Shown here: in pieces, positions 8,526-17,165 of the stretch
Layout: each line of letters opens with the position of its first letter
How positions within the stretch are numbered: position 1 is the first letter of the stretch
Origin: Streptomyces hygroscopicus
GTDB taxonomy: Bacteria > Actinomycetota > Actinomycetes > Streptomycetales > Streptomycetaceae
Assembly (NCBI RefSeq): GCF_026168105.1
Contig: NZ_LBMW01000042.1
Coordinates: 1 to 64,000, forward strand
DNA: 64,000 nt
Direction: 5' to 3'
The notes under the pieces: generated by a model
Database searches by the model: none
Told to the model about the DNA's origin: nothing
What the model saw: the letters and a program-made list of their open reading frames with translations, nothing else
Position numbers and translations under genes: made by a program

Positions 8526-9485
8526 TCAGTGCCCGGGCACGTACCCGCGGCCCTTGTCGACCACGTTCAGCAGCGGTTTCCCCGCCTCCCAGCGGTCGTA
8601 CAACTCGATGAACTGGGCTGCCAGTTCGTCGGTCCAGCCGACCGTGTCGCCGCTCATGTGCGGGGACACGAGCAGGCCCGGCACCTGCCACAACGGGCTG
8701 TCCGGGGTGAGCGGTTCCTGTTGGAAGACGTCCAGGGCCGCGCCCGCGATCCACCGCTTCCTCAGCGCGTCGGCGAGTGCCTCCTCCACCACGAGCTGCC
8801 CGCGCCCGACGTTGACGAAGCGGGCCGAGGGCTGCATGACGCCGAAGCGGCGGGTGTCGAACATGCCTTCCGTCTGCTCGGTCAGCGGCGCCGCCGCGAT
8901 CACCCAGTCGGCGCGGGCCAGCAGCCGGTCCAGGTCGGCCGGGCCGTGGATCCCGGTGCGCGGAACACGGCCCACGACCGAGACCGTGACGTCGAGGGCC
9001 TTTAGCGTACGGGCGATCGTCCGCCCGATCGGCCCGGAGCCGACCACGCACGCGCGCGTGCCCGCCACCCGCAGTGTGTCGCGGTGCCGCCACTCCCGCT
9101 CCCGCTGCAGCTCCCACGTGCGCGGCAGATCCTTGGCCATGGCGAGGACGAGCGCGGTCACGTACTCGGCGACGGGCTGCTCGAAGATGCCGCGCGCGTT
9201 CGTCACCACCGTGTCGGACGCCGTCAGTTCGGGGCACATCAGATGGTCCACGCCCGCGCTCGCGGTGTGCACCCAGCGGGGCCGGGGACCCGCGCCGGGC
9301 CAGGCGTCGCGCACCGCGTGCGAGGTGAAGTCCCAGACGAGCAGGACGTCGGCGTACGGCAGCCGCTCGGCGAGCGTCGAGGCGTCCGCGTGCTCGATCC
9401 GCACCCGTCCGGTGAGCCGGCCGAGCCGGGGCGGCGGCTCCGCGTCCAGGACGAGCAGGGTGGGGCCGGGCGGGGGAGCGGTCAT
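8526..9485 (-). CDS. D-2-hydroxyacid dehydrogenase family protein
   Basis: This 319-residue NAD(P)-dependent dehydrogenase carries the Rossmann motif VVGSGPIGRTIARTL. The catalytic Arg region is NVGRGQLVVEEAL and the Glu/His region is FQQEPLTPDSPLWQVPGLLVSPHMSG. ATG 9485 begins the conserved N-terminus and has GGAG upstream. The gene sits between the ehu transporter and the divergent isomerase-like gene, so it may act on a breakdown product of the imported solute. The substrate cannot be read from sequence. Confidence 0.85.
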   Translation of the reverse strand: MTAPPPGPTLLVLDAEPPPRLGRLTGRVRIEHADASTLAERLPYADVLLVWDFTSHAVRDAWPGAGPRPRWVHTASAGVDHLMCPELTASDTVVTNARGIFEQPVAEYVTALVLAMAKDLPRTWELQREREWRHRDTLRVAGTRACVVGSGPIGRTIARTLKALDVTVSVVGRVPRTGIHGPADLDRLLARADWVIAAAPLTEQTEGMFDTRRFGVMQPSARFVNVGRGQLVVEEALADALRKRWIAGAALDVFQQEPLTPDSPLWQVPGLLVSPHMSGDTVGWTDELAAQFIELYDRWEAGKPLLNVVDKGRGYVPGH

Positions 9486-9711
9486 GCGGGAACCGGTTCT
9501 CCGTTCGGCGGCGGCCGGAGGGACCGGCCGGGCGTCTGATATGCGCGGATTGACCACGGTCGCACCCGAAACCGGCCTCGTCAACACGGTCGGGACGGCG
9601 CCGGACCGCCCCGACCGGGGGGTGTTCGCCCCGTCGTGACGGGTGCCGTCTCGGCCAAGCAGGTGATGAGGGCGACCGGCTTCGCCTCATCTGGGTACCC
9701 GAGCGGTGGGT

Positions 9712-9736
9712 CCTCGTCGGGCGCCGCCCGACGAGG
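9712..9736. promoter_or_regulatory. 25-bp inverted repeat in divergent promoter region
   Basis: Two 12-bp arms (CCTCGTCGGGCG and CGCCCGACGAGG) flank one base. The element lies 47 bp before the start at 9783, within the ~300 bp divergent region between that gene and the dehydrogenase. It could be an operator for a dimeric regulator or a hairpin in the leader mRNA; I cannot tell which. Confidence 0.5.
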
Positions 9737-9782
9737 CAGCACACCACGGACCCGTACCGCCAAAAGAACAGGAAGGTTGGGC

Positions 9783-10514
9783 ATGACCGCACTCGGATTC
9801 CTCTACCCGGGCCACTTCGCCGAGGACGACTATCCACGCATCGAGCAGTTGCTGGCCAGCGACATCCGGGTCGACCTCGTCCACACCGCCGGCGGCGAGG
9901 ACACGCACCGCGTCGATGCCCTCAGGGAGACGGGCTCACCGCGACGGCTGGCGGCGGGCGTCGAGGAGCTGCGCCTGGCCGGCGTGGAGGCCATCGTGTG
10001 GGCTTCCACCAGCGGCAGCTTCGTGCACGGCTGGGAGGGCGCCCACGAACAGGTGCGCGCCCTCGCGCGCACCGCCGGAATGCCGGCCTCCTCCACCTCC
10101 TTCGCCTTCGTGCACGCGGCGCGGGAGATCGGAGCGCGCAGGGTGGCGGTCGCGGCGACGTATCCGGACGACATCACGGAGCTGTTCGCCGGATTCCTGC
10201 GGGAGGCGGACACCAAGGTGATGTCGGTCCACTCCGCCGGAATCGTCACGGCGGCGGAGGTGGCCGGCTGGGGCGTGAAGGAAGTGCTGGAGCTGGCCCG
10301 GCAGGCCGACCACGCCGAAGCCGACGCGATCCTGCTCCCCGACGCCGCGCTCCACACCGTCGCGCATCTGCCGGCCCTCGAGCAGGAGCTCGCCAAGCCG
10401 GTCCTCACGGCGAACCAGGTAACGGTGTGGGAGGCCCTGCGTCTGGTCGACCGCCGGGTGAACGCACCGGAGCTCGGGACCCTGTTCACGAAGGAGCCGA
10501 TCGTCCAGGTGTGA
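9783..10514 (+). CDS. Maleate isomerase/EutA-like protein (Asp/Glu racemase superfamily)
   Basis: This 243-residue protein belongs to the arylmalonate decarboxylase/maleate cis-trans isomerase family, which includes the ectoine-utilisation protein EutA. The conserved regions are recognisable (YPGHFAEDDYPRIEQLL, SFAFVHAAREIGARRVAVAATYPDD, KPVLTANQVTVWEALRL). The usual catalytic Cys sites appear to be changed: the first reads VWASTSGSF (Ser instead of Cys) and the second region reads LLPDAALHT. AGGAAGG precedes the ATG. It is transcribed divergently from the dehydrogenase and ehu genes, with which it may share a pathway. Confidence 0.75.
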   Translation: MTALGFLYPGHFAEDDYPRIEQLLASDIRVDLVHTAGGEDTHRVDALRETGSPRRLAAGVEELRLAGVEAIVWASTSGSFVHGWEGAHEQVRALARTAGMPASSTSFAFVHAAREIGARRVAVAATYPDDITELFAGFLREADTKVMSVHSAGIVTAAEVAGWGVKEVLELARQADHAEADAILLPDAALHTVAHLPALEQELAKPVLTANQVTVWEALRLVDRRVNAPELGTLFTKEPIVQV

Positions 10515-10605
10515 CGCGTCACCGCGGCGGCGGGGCCGGGAATAACCGGGGACTGCCTCCTGTTGCCGACGGGCGGACGCGACGCGCACAGCAGGAGGCA
10601 TCCCG

Positions 10606-11688
10606 GTGGACGAGATCCGAGGCATCACCCAGGGCACCGCCCCCGTCCCCCTGTCGGTACTGGACCTGGTCACGGTCGGCGCCGGACACACCGCCTCGGA
10701 AGCCCTCCGCACCAGTGTCGCGCTCTCCCGTCTCGCGGAGTCCCGGGGTTTCCACCGCTACTGGGTGGCCGAGCACCACTCCATGCCAGGCGTGGCCTCT
10801 TCCTCGCCCGCCGTGATCCTCGCCCACCTCGCCGCCCACACGGACCGCATCCGTCTCGGCTCGGGCGGCGTGATGCTCCCGAATCACGCGCCGCTCGCCA
10901 TCGCTGAGCAGTTCGGCACACTGGAGGCCATGGCGCCGGGCCGTATCGACCTGGGTCTGGGCCGCGCCCCGGGCACCGACGGCGCCACGGCCGCCGCGCT
11001 GCGCCGCACCGAACGACTCAGCGAGGGCGCCGACGACTTCCCCGAGCAGCTCGCCGAGCTGACCCGTTTCCTCGACGACGACTTCCCCGACGGCCACCCC
11101 TACTCCCGGATCCACGCGATTCCCGGTCCGGTCCAGGGCAGCTCCCCGGGCGGCGTCCAGTCCCCGCACCGCCCGCCGATCTGGCTGCTCGGCTCGTCCG
11201 GCTTCAGCGCCCGCCTGTCCGGCATGCTCGGCCTGCCCTTCGCCTTCGCCCACCACTTCTCGGCGCACAACACCATCCCGGCGCTCGACCTGTACCGCGA
11301 GTCCTTCCGCCCGTCCGAGGTTCTCGACGCCCCGTACGCCCTGATCGGCGTGTCCGCGCTCGCCACCGACGACGAGAAGGAGGCCCGCCGCCAGGTCAGG
11401 GCCGCCGCACTGAACATGGTGCGGCTGCGCACCGGCCGTCCCGGCCTCTTCCCCACCCCCGAGGAGACCGAGGCGTACGCATTCGGGCCGCTGGAGGAGG
11501 AGTTCGTGCAGTCCTGGGCCGCCAACATCGTGCACGGCACGGCGGACGAGGTCCGGTCCGGCCTGGACGATCTCCAGAAGCGCACCGGCGCCGACGAGTT
11601 GATGCTCACGTCCCACGCCCACCGCGGCGAGCTGCGTCTGCGTTCGTACGAACTGATCGCGGACGCCTACGGGTTGCCCGCCGCGTGA
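10606..11688 (+). CDS. LLM-class flavin-dependent oxidoreductase
   Basis: This 360-residue luciferase-like monooxygenase has the characteristic segments RYWVAEHHSMPGVASSSP, RIRLGSGGVMLPNHAPL and GRIDLGLGRAPGTDG. These belong to the FMN/F420-dependent group commonly annotated near bacterial luciferase. The start is GTG 10606 with AGGAGG eight bases upstream. It follows the isomerase-like gene by 91 bp and ends at a strong bidirectional hairpin. Its substrate is unknown. Confidence 0.85.
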   Translation: MDEIRGITQGTAPVPLSVLDLVTVGAGHTASEALRTSVALSRLAESRGFHRYWVAEHHSMPGVASSSPAVILAHLAAHTDRIRLGSGGVMLPNHAPLAIAEQFGTLEAMAPGRIDLGLGRAPGTDGATAAALRRTERLSEGADDFPEQLAELTRFLDDDFPDGHPYSRIHAIPGPVQGSSPGGVQSPHRPPIWLLGSSGFSARLSGMLGLPFAFAHHFSAHNTIPALDLYRESFRPSEVLDAPYALIGVSALATDDEKEARRQVRAAALNMVRLRTGRPGLFPTPEETEAYAFGPLEEEFVQSWAANIVHGTADEVRSGLDDLQKRTGADELMLTSHAHRGELRLRSYELIADAYGLPAA

Positions 11689-11692
11689 GCTC

Positions 11693-11728
11693 GGGAGGGT
11701 GCCGTCGCACGGGGGACGGCACCCTCCC
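11693..11728. terminator. Bidirectional hairpin terminator
   Basis: Perfect 14-bp arms GGGAGGGTGCCGTC and GACGGCACCCTCCC surround an 8-nt loop. The hairpin fills the 42-bp gap between the convergent oxidoreductase and GGDEF-EAL genes, so it probably serves both. Confidence 0.85.
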
Positions 11729-11730
11729 GG

Positions 11731-13641
11731 TCAGCTGCGGCGGCAGGCCTCCGCCTCCACCAGTTCGGAGATGCGGTCCGGCGGCACGGGCCGCGAGTAC
11801 AGCCACCCCTGGCCGGTGTCGCAGCCGATCCTGCGCAGGCGGGATGCCTGCGCGGAGGTCTCCACGCACTCCGCGGTGACCGTCAGGCCCAGCCGGTGGG
11901 CGAGTTGGATCACGCCCTCCACGATGACCTCGTCCGCGGGGTTGGGATGGGGGTCCGTGCCCTCGTACTGGAAGCCACGGACGAACGAACCGTCCAGCTT
12001 CAGCACCGACACCGGCAGCCTGCTGAGGTAGGCGAGGTTCGAGTAGCCGGTGCCGAAGTCGTCGATGGCGATGCGCACCCCCATGTCGCTGAGCGCCTGG
12101 AGAGCCTGGAGGGGGCGGCCGGCCGAGCCCATGACCGCGGACTCGGTCAGCTCCAACTGCAGCAGATGCGGGGCGAGTCCCGTCTCCGCGAGGGTGTCCG
12201 CCACGTCCGCCACGAGGTCGGAGTCCCAGACCTGACGCACCGCCACGTTCACGCTGACGAAGATCGGCGGCTCCTCAGGGCGCTCCAGCTGCCAGCGGCG
12301 CGCCTGGCGGCAGGCGGTCCCCAGCGCCCAGCGCCCGAGCTGCACGATCGAGCCGTCCTCCTCCGCCAGTCCGATGAACCGATTCGGCGTCAAGGTGCCG
12401 AACTGCGGGTGATGCCAGCGCACCAGCGCCTCCACCCCGCGCACCCGCCCGTCCTCCATCCCCACCAACGGCTGGTACTCCAGGGCGAACTCACCCCGCT
12501 CGATGGCCGGGCGCAGACCGGAGGAGAGGGCCTGGCGGGTCATGCGGTGGGCGTTGCGCTCGGGGTCGAAGAGGGTCCAGCGGGACTTGCCGTCGGCCTT
12601 CGCCCAGTACAGCGTCGTATCGGCCGCCTGCATCAGACCGGTCGCCGTCGTCCCGGCCGCGTGCCGTTCCACGACCCCGATGGAGGCCGAGACCGACAGG
12701 CGCTGGCCGGACAGCTCGAACGGCGCCTGGAGCGCCTTCAGCACCGACTCGGCCAGTTCGGCGAGTTGTTCGGTGCCTGTCGAGTCCTCGACCAGCAGGG
12801 CGAACTCGTCGCCGCCCAGCCTGGCCACCAGGGGTGCGGCGGCCCGCGCGCGGCCCGCCTCGTCCGCGCAGCGCATCAAACGTTCGGCGACGGCCGCGAG
12901 CAGCCGGTCGCCGACGCGGTGCCCGAGCGTGTCGTTGACGGCCTTGAATCCGTCGAGGTCCAGATAGCACAGCCCGATCCGGCCGCTGCCGCTCTCCTCG
13001 TACGACTCCGCCTCCAGCGCGGCCGACAGGCGTTCGAAGAACAGCGTGCGGTTGGGCAGGCGGGTCGCCGGGTCGTGCATCTGCAAGTGTCGTAGCTGCG
13101 CCTGGAGTTCGCGGCGCGCACTGATGTCGGCGACCGAGACGAGGACGGCCTTCTCGGCCTCGGGCAGCGGGGTGACGGTCACCTGGACCCACAGCGAGTG
13201 CCCGTCGGGGTGTTTGAGGCGGCGGGTGCAGCGCAGCCTGGCCTGCCTGCCGCGCAGCACCTCGCGGTACGCATGCCAGGTGCGGGCGTCCGAGGACAGG
13301 TCCATCAGATCGGCGGCGGCCTTTCCGGCCAGGCCGTCCTTCCCGGTGCCGAGCAGCGATCCCATCGTCTCGTTGGCGATGAGGACCAGGCCCTCGCGGT
13401 CGACGACCGCCATGGCAAGGGGTGCGACGGCGAACGTGGCGGCGAAGGAGGTGGGTTGGAGTGCGGGGGAGAGCGGCGGTGGCGGTGCCGGCGGTGGCGC
13501 GTCGCCCGGTGGCGGGAGGGGGTGCGCCCCTGGCAGCGGCGGTGGCGCGGACGCGCCGGACGGCATGGTCTCGTGACGCTCTGTGACTGCCCGGCCGACG
13601 AGGTCTGCCGCGGGCGTCGGCCCTTCGGACGTTCCGCTCAC
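11731..13641 (-). CDS. PAS-GGDEF-EAL cyclic di-GMP protein
   Basis: This 636-residue protein probably makes or degrades cyclic di-GMP. After a ~65-residue proline-rich N-terminus comes a PAS domain (about residues 68-185). A GGDEF domain follows with intact RLGGDEFALL, then an EAL domain with intact GVEALVRW, LELTESAVMG and DDFGTGYSNL. Both active-site signatures are present, so either activity is possible. No transmembrane segment is evident, so it is likely cytoplasmic. The start is GTG with GGGAG upstream. The architecture matches the Streptomyces composite proteins that affect development, but I cannot assign a named member. Confidence 0.9.
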   Translation of the reverse strand: MSGTSEGPTPAADLVGRAVTERHETMPSGASAPPPLPGAHPLPPPGDAPPPAPPPPLSPALQPTSFAATFAVAPLAMAVVDREGLVLIANETMGSLLGTGKDGLAGKAAADLMDLSSDARTWHAYREVLRGRQARLRCTRRLKHPDGHSLWVQVTVTPLPEAEKAVLVSVADISARRELQAQLRHLQMHDPATRLPNRTLFFERLSAALEAESYEESGSGRIGLCYLDLDGFKAVNDTLGHRVGDRLLAAVAERLMRCADEAGRARAAAPLVARLGGDEFALLVEDSTGTEQLAELAESVLKALQAPFELSGQRLSVSASIGVVERHAAGTTATGLMQAADTTLYWAKADGKSRWTLFDPERNAHRMTRQALSSGLRPAIERGEFALEYQPLVGMEDGRVRGVEALVRWHHPQFGTLTPNRFIGLAEEDGSIVQLGRWALGTACRQARRWQLERPEEPPIFVSVNVAVRQVWDSDLVADVADTLAETGLAPHLLQLELTESAVMGSAGRPLQALQALSDMGVRIAIDDFGTGYSNLAYLSRLPVSVLKLDGSFVRGFQYEGTDPHPNPADEVIVEGVIQLAHRLGLTVTAECVETSAQASRLRRIGCDTGQGWLYSRPVPPDRISELVEAEACRRS

Positions 13642-14106
13642 CGCTCGCTCCCGCAGTGCACTCGTTCTTCGTACGGATCTCGTGGGTCTCGTCGGGGTCG
13701 ACGGCCGCGTGGTGAGCGGCCGTACAAGCCGTGTTCGTGCAGGAAAGTGTGCCGATCATAGAGGCTGGCCCCAAGGCCTTCCAGCCGCTGTCCAGTGTCC
13801 CGGAACGAGCACATGTTCTGACAGATCGTTTCTGCCCGCACCTGACACCGGTCTATCAGGCAGCCCTCCGGTGTGACGTTCCGTGAGTATTCGGGGTGTC
13901 GGCCCATGTCGGCCGCCCCCTCGACGCTCGCGCGCCGTCCTGCGCTCCCACCCCGCACTGCCCCTCCCCCCGGCCGTCGCGGTTTCCCTCTGGCCTTTCC
14001 CCCGGCTGGTGGCGTCTCACCCTTCTGGGGCAGGCAAACAGGGCGTAGTACTACAAGTAGGACAAGGCTGGGTGCGGAGTTCGCAGATCCGCACCCGGAG
14101 GTCGAC
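13642..14106. other. Divergent promoter region with 10-bp palindrome
   Basis: These 465 bp separate the GGDEF-EAL gene from the metalloprotease gene. A perfect palindrome GTAGTACTAC lies at 14045-14054, about 53 bp before the protease start, in a locally AT-richer patch. The protease frame is open from 13873, but the GTG at 14107 has the good ribosome site, so this stretch is read as non-coding leader and promoters. Confidence 0.5.
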
Positions 14107-15486
14107 GTGCCGCGTCCGCTCCCCCGCAGGGGGCCCACCCGTGAGGCGCTTCAGGGCCTCGCCCGTGGCGCGGCGCCCGTCCTGCGCAGCACCGCTGCCG
14201 CGGCAACGTCCATGACGGCCCTCGTGGCGACCTCGCTCGTCACGGGTCCCGCGCTCGCCGAACCCCTGGCGGCGTCCTGCGAGCTCACGCGCGGCGAGGT
14301 GCACCACTCCGAGGGCGTCGACACCTGGAACTCCGCCTATATGCGCCCCGTGCGCCCGCTCGACGCGGTCATGGTCTTCCTGTCCTTCCCGGACTCGGCG
14401 CCGGTGACCACACCGGCCGAGATCACCGCGGACTACTTCCCGGCCACCAGCCGCTTCTTCGAGCGCGCCTCGTACGGCCGGTTCACGCTGCGTCCCCATC
14501 CTGTGGACCACTGGATCCGGATGCCGCACCCCGCATCCTTCTACGCCATACAGCGCGACTGGAGCCCCGAACGCCGGTCCGCGTATCTGCAGGACGCGGT
14601 CTCCGCCGCGGACAAGGACGTCGACTTCTCGCGGTACGACATCGTGTACTTCGTGGCGGATCCGGACGCGCCGGGCGTCGATTCGGACGCCACGAAGGTG
14701 GTCAACCTGGAGACCCCGCTGCGGGCCGACGGCAAGGACATCCGCCGGGTGGTGACGGTCTTCGAGAAACATCCGCCGGACCGGCTCGTGCTGGCTCATG
14801 AGACGGGCCATGTCTTCGACCTGCCCGACCTCTACCACCGCCCCGAGAGCGGCAAGGGCGACTGGGACACCTTCGTCGGCGACTGGGACCTCATGGGCAG
14901 CCAGTTCGGTCTGGCACCGGATCTGTTCGCCTGGCACAAGTGGAAGCTGGGGTGGCTGGACCCACGCCAGGTGGCGTGCGTACGGGGGGCCGGCAGCACG
15001 CGGCTGACGCTGGAGCCGCTGGGGACGGGGGAGGCCGGGGTGACGCAGGTGCCGGTGGACGCGGGCGCGGCGTGGGGGACCGGGGTGACGGGTGCGGCTG
15101 ATGGTGCCGGGGCGCAGGCCGCCGGGCTGGGTGTGGAGGCGTTCGGCTCCGGGGGCGGTACCAAGCTTGCGATCGTGCGGACAGGGGCCGACAGCGTGCT
15201 CGCCATCGAGGCGCGCGGCGCGGTGGGGAACGACGGCGCGGTCTGCACCCAGGGTGTCCTCGTATACCGGGTGCGCAGCGAGACGGAGTCCGGCGGCGGC
15301 CCGATCGAGGTCCTGGACGCTCACCCCCATTCGTCGGCATGCCAGGACAAATCGGTCTACCCACCCCTCGCGGACGCTCCCGTGGCGGAGGGCGAGAGCT
15401 TCTCGGTGCCGGGAGAGAACGTGCGGGTGGAGGTGGAGGACCGGACGGCCACGGGGGCATGGACGGTGCGAATCACGCGGAAGTGA
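14107..15486 (+). CDS. Secreted M6-family metalloprotease
   Basis: This is an extracellular zinc protease. GTG 14107 has GGAGG six bases upstream and starts a signal peptide (RPLPRRGPTREALQ, then a hydrophobic core ending near GPALA), so it is preferred to upstream starts. The zinc motif HETGHVFDLPDLYH (HExxHxxxxxD/H type) follows, then DWDLMGSQFG as in immune-inhibitor A/M6 enzymes. The length is 459 residues. The C-terminal ~110 residues contain Cys residues and Gly-rich strands. The gene stands alone and is followed by tRNA-Lys on the other strand. Confidence 0.83.
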   Translation: MPRPLPRRGPTREALQGLARGAAPVLRSTAAAATSMTALVATSLVTGPALAEPLAASCELTRGEVHHSEGVDTWNSAYMRPVRPLDAVMVFLSFPDSAPVTTPAEITADYFPATSRFFERASYGRFTLRPHPVDHWIRMPHPASFYAIQRDWSPERRSAYLQDAVSAADKDVDFSRYDIVYFVADPDAPGVDSDATKVVNLETPLRADGKDIRRVVTVFEKHPPDRLVLAHETGHVFDLPDLYHRPESGKGDWDTFVGDWDLMGSQFGLAPDLFAWHKWKLGWLDPRQVACVRGAGSTRLTLEPLGTGEAGVTQVPVDAGAAWGTGVTGAADGAGAQAAGLGVEAFGSGGGTKLAIVRTGADSVLAIEARGAVGNDGAVCTQGVLVYRVRSETESGGGPIEVLDAHPHSSACQDKSVYPPLADAPVAEGESFSVPGENVRVEVEDRTATGAWTVRITRK

Positions 15487-15553
15487 GGGATCGGGGGTGA
15501 GGGATCGGGGGTGTGGGGCGGCGAGGCCCCCGCAACGCGCGGCGAAGCCGCGC

Positions 15554-15609
15554 AAAAACAGCGATGGCGGGTCGTGTTCGCGCTTTCCGCGAACACGACC
15601 CGCCATCGC
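15554..15609 (-). terminator. Rho-independent terminator of second tRNA-Lys
   Basis: On the minus strand, directly after the tRNA, perfect 22-bp arms (15561-15582 and 15588-15609) enclose loop CTTTC. They are followed by a run of five T (15554-15558). This is an unusually long and perfect stem. A further GCGCGGC-GAA-GCCGCGC hairpin lies at 15537-15553. Confidence 0.9.
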
Positions 15610-15614
15610 CATCG

Positions 15615-15688
15615 TGCGCCGCCAGGGACTCGAACCCCGGACCCGCTGATTAAGAGTCAGCTGCTCTAACCAACTGAGCTAGCGGCGC
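15615..15688 (-). tRNA. tRNA-Lys (anticodon CTT), second copy
   Basis: This is base-for-base the same 74-nt tRNA as at 3948-4021, with paired GCGCCGC/GCGGCGC acceptor arms and anticodon CTT in loop CTCTTAA. Its first ten bases overlap the 3' end of the preceding protein gene on the same strand, so the two are probably on one transcript. CCA is not encoded. Confidence 0.96.
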
Positions 15689-16290
15689 CTGCTGACGTCG
15701 TAGACCTTAGCATCCTGGTCGGCGGGAGGAAAAATCGATATCCGTACGGCGGCGGAGGCGGCGGCGCGGGCCGCTCGTACGGCCGCCCAGAGGACGACTT
15801 CCGGCCCGGGAAGCCAGGGGTGACGGGTGTCGGGCGCGACGAGCCACCGTGATCCGGGGCGGGCGCCGGCCGTGGCCGCGGGTGGGGTCGAGGGGTGGAC
15901 GGCGGGCACGGTCACGGCGTCACCGGAACCGTGGCACAGCAGCGGCGGAATGCCGTGGGTGCGCCCGCCCCACTCCTCCCAGTCGAGCAGTACCGGCAGC
16001 CGGCGGGCCGTGCCGGGTGCGGCGAACAGCAGCATGCGGCCCCGATGCTCGGCGGCGGGCCCGGAGCCCGGCCCTTTGTCCCAGAGCCGGTCGAGCATGC
16101 GCCGCCCGAAGATCGCGGGCACGTTGACGACGTCGAACACGGTGCCGCAGGGCAGCAGCACGACCGGGGAGGCGGGACGCTCCGCCCAGTATGCGAGCGT
16201 GCTGCGCGGATACGTTCCTGCCGAGGCGAGCCAGGTGGCGCCTTCCGCGGTGACGCGGAAGGCTTCGGTGATCGGCGTTCGACTGCTCAT
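15679..16290 (-). CDS. Conserved Streptomyces protein, possible PrimPol-like N-domain
   Basis: This 203-residue protein may be related to the short bifunctional DNA primase/polymerase N-terminal-domain proteins of actinobacteria. The basis is segments such as VLLPCGTVFDVVNVPAIFGRRMLDRLW and RWLVAPDTRHPWLPGP; this is a weak resemblance. ATG 16290 begins the conserved part. Its stop codon TAG is formed inside the tRNA-Lys sequence, so the coding region overlaps the first ten bases of the tRNA. Function is unknown. Confidence 0.65.
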   Translation of the reverse strand: MSSRTPITEAFRVTAEGATWLASAGTYPRSTLAYWAERPASPVVLLPCGTVFDVVNVPAIFGRRMLDRLWDKGPGSGPAAEHRGRMLLFAAPGTARRLPVLLDWEEWGGRTHGIPPLLCHGSGDAVTVPAVHPSTPPAATAGARPGSRWLVAPDTRHPWLPGPEVVLWAAVRAARAAASAAVRISIFPPADQDAKVYDVSRRR

Positions 16291-16420
16291 ACATCCAGAT
16301 GTACCGGCTGTGATCAACCCGTCCTCGAGGGTTGCGGAAAATCGGGACAGGAGGGGGTGGGAGGGAGTACTGTGCCGCCCGGCATATGCCAAAAGATCAT
16401 TCAGCGACCTCGGCCGGGGC

Positions 16421-16786
16421 TCAGCCCAGGTTCTCCGGCCCGCTCGACTCGGCGCCGCGCAGCAGGTCGCGGCCGAACTCCACCATCTTCTTCGCGTAGT
16501 CCTCGGTCCATTCCGCCTGCTCGGCGATCGCTGCCGGCGTCAGCCGGTCGAAGCGGCGTGGATCGGCGAGCTGGGCGGCGGCGACCGCCTGGTACTCCAC
16601 CGCACGGTCGGCCGCCGCACGAAAGGCCTGGGTCAGTTCCGTCGCCCGCGCCAGCAGCGCCCGCGGGTCGTCGATCGACTCCAGGTCGAAGAAGTGCTCC
16701 GGGTCGGAGGCCGCCTCCGCGGGCTCGAAGAGCAGGGGCGCGGGGCGTAGCCGCGGCACGTTCCGACGCGGCGTGTGCTCCGCCAT
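16421..16786 (-). CDS. Small conserved helical protein
   Basis: This is a 121-residue protein of unknown function. It is predicted mostly helical and Ala/Glu/Arg-rich, without membrane segments or Cys motifs. GAGGAGGAG lies six bases before ATG 16786, which fixes the start. It lies immediately downstream (on the minus strand) of the dyad-repeat array and upstream of the PrimPol-like gene. I do not recognise a family. Confidence 0.7.
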   Translation of the reverse strand: MAEHTPRRNVPRLRPAPLLFEPAEAASDPEHFFDLESIDDPRALLARATELTQAFRAAADRAVEYQAVAAAQLADPRRFDRLTPAAIAEQAEWTEDYAKKMVEFGRDLLRGAESSGPENLG

Positions 16787-17165
16787 GTCTTCTCCTCCTC
16801 GTACGGTTCGAGTGGCGCCCCTTCCGGGTGGGCCACCGTCCATTGTCGCGCGGTGATGCAAGGGGGCAGGGACGAACGCTGCGCGCCCGGCCCGCGCCCC
16901 ACGCGCCGCGGGGCTCCCGCACTCTCAAGGCCGCGGGGCCGCGTGATGTTCCCTGCCGGTCGGAGCCGCATCGCCTCCTGGTGGGGGCCGGGGATGCCCC
17001 TTGGTCCGGTGGGGGCTGTGGCGTCCCGGGACCCGGTGCTGGTCGGCGGTGCCTCGCGACCCGGTGGTGGTCGGGCCGTCCCGCCGCCCTGTGCCGCCAG
17101 GGCCGCTCTGACTTCCGGTGCCGGCCAGGGCCGCTCCGACATCCGGTGGTGGTCGGGGGCGCCCC

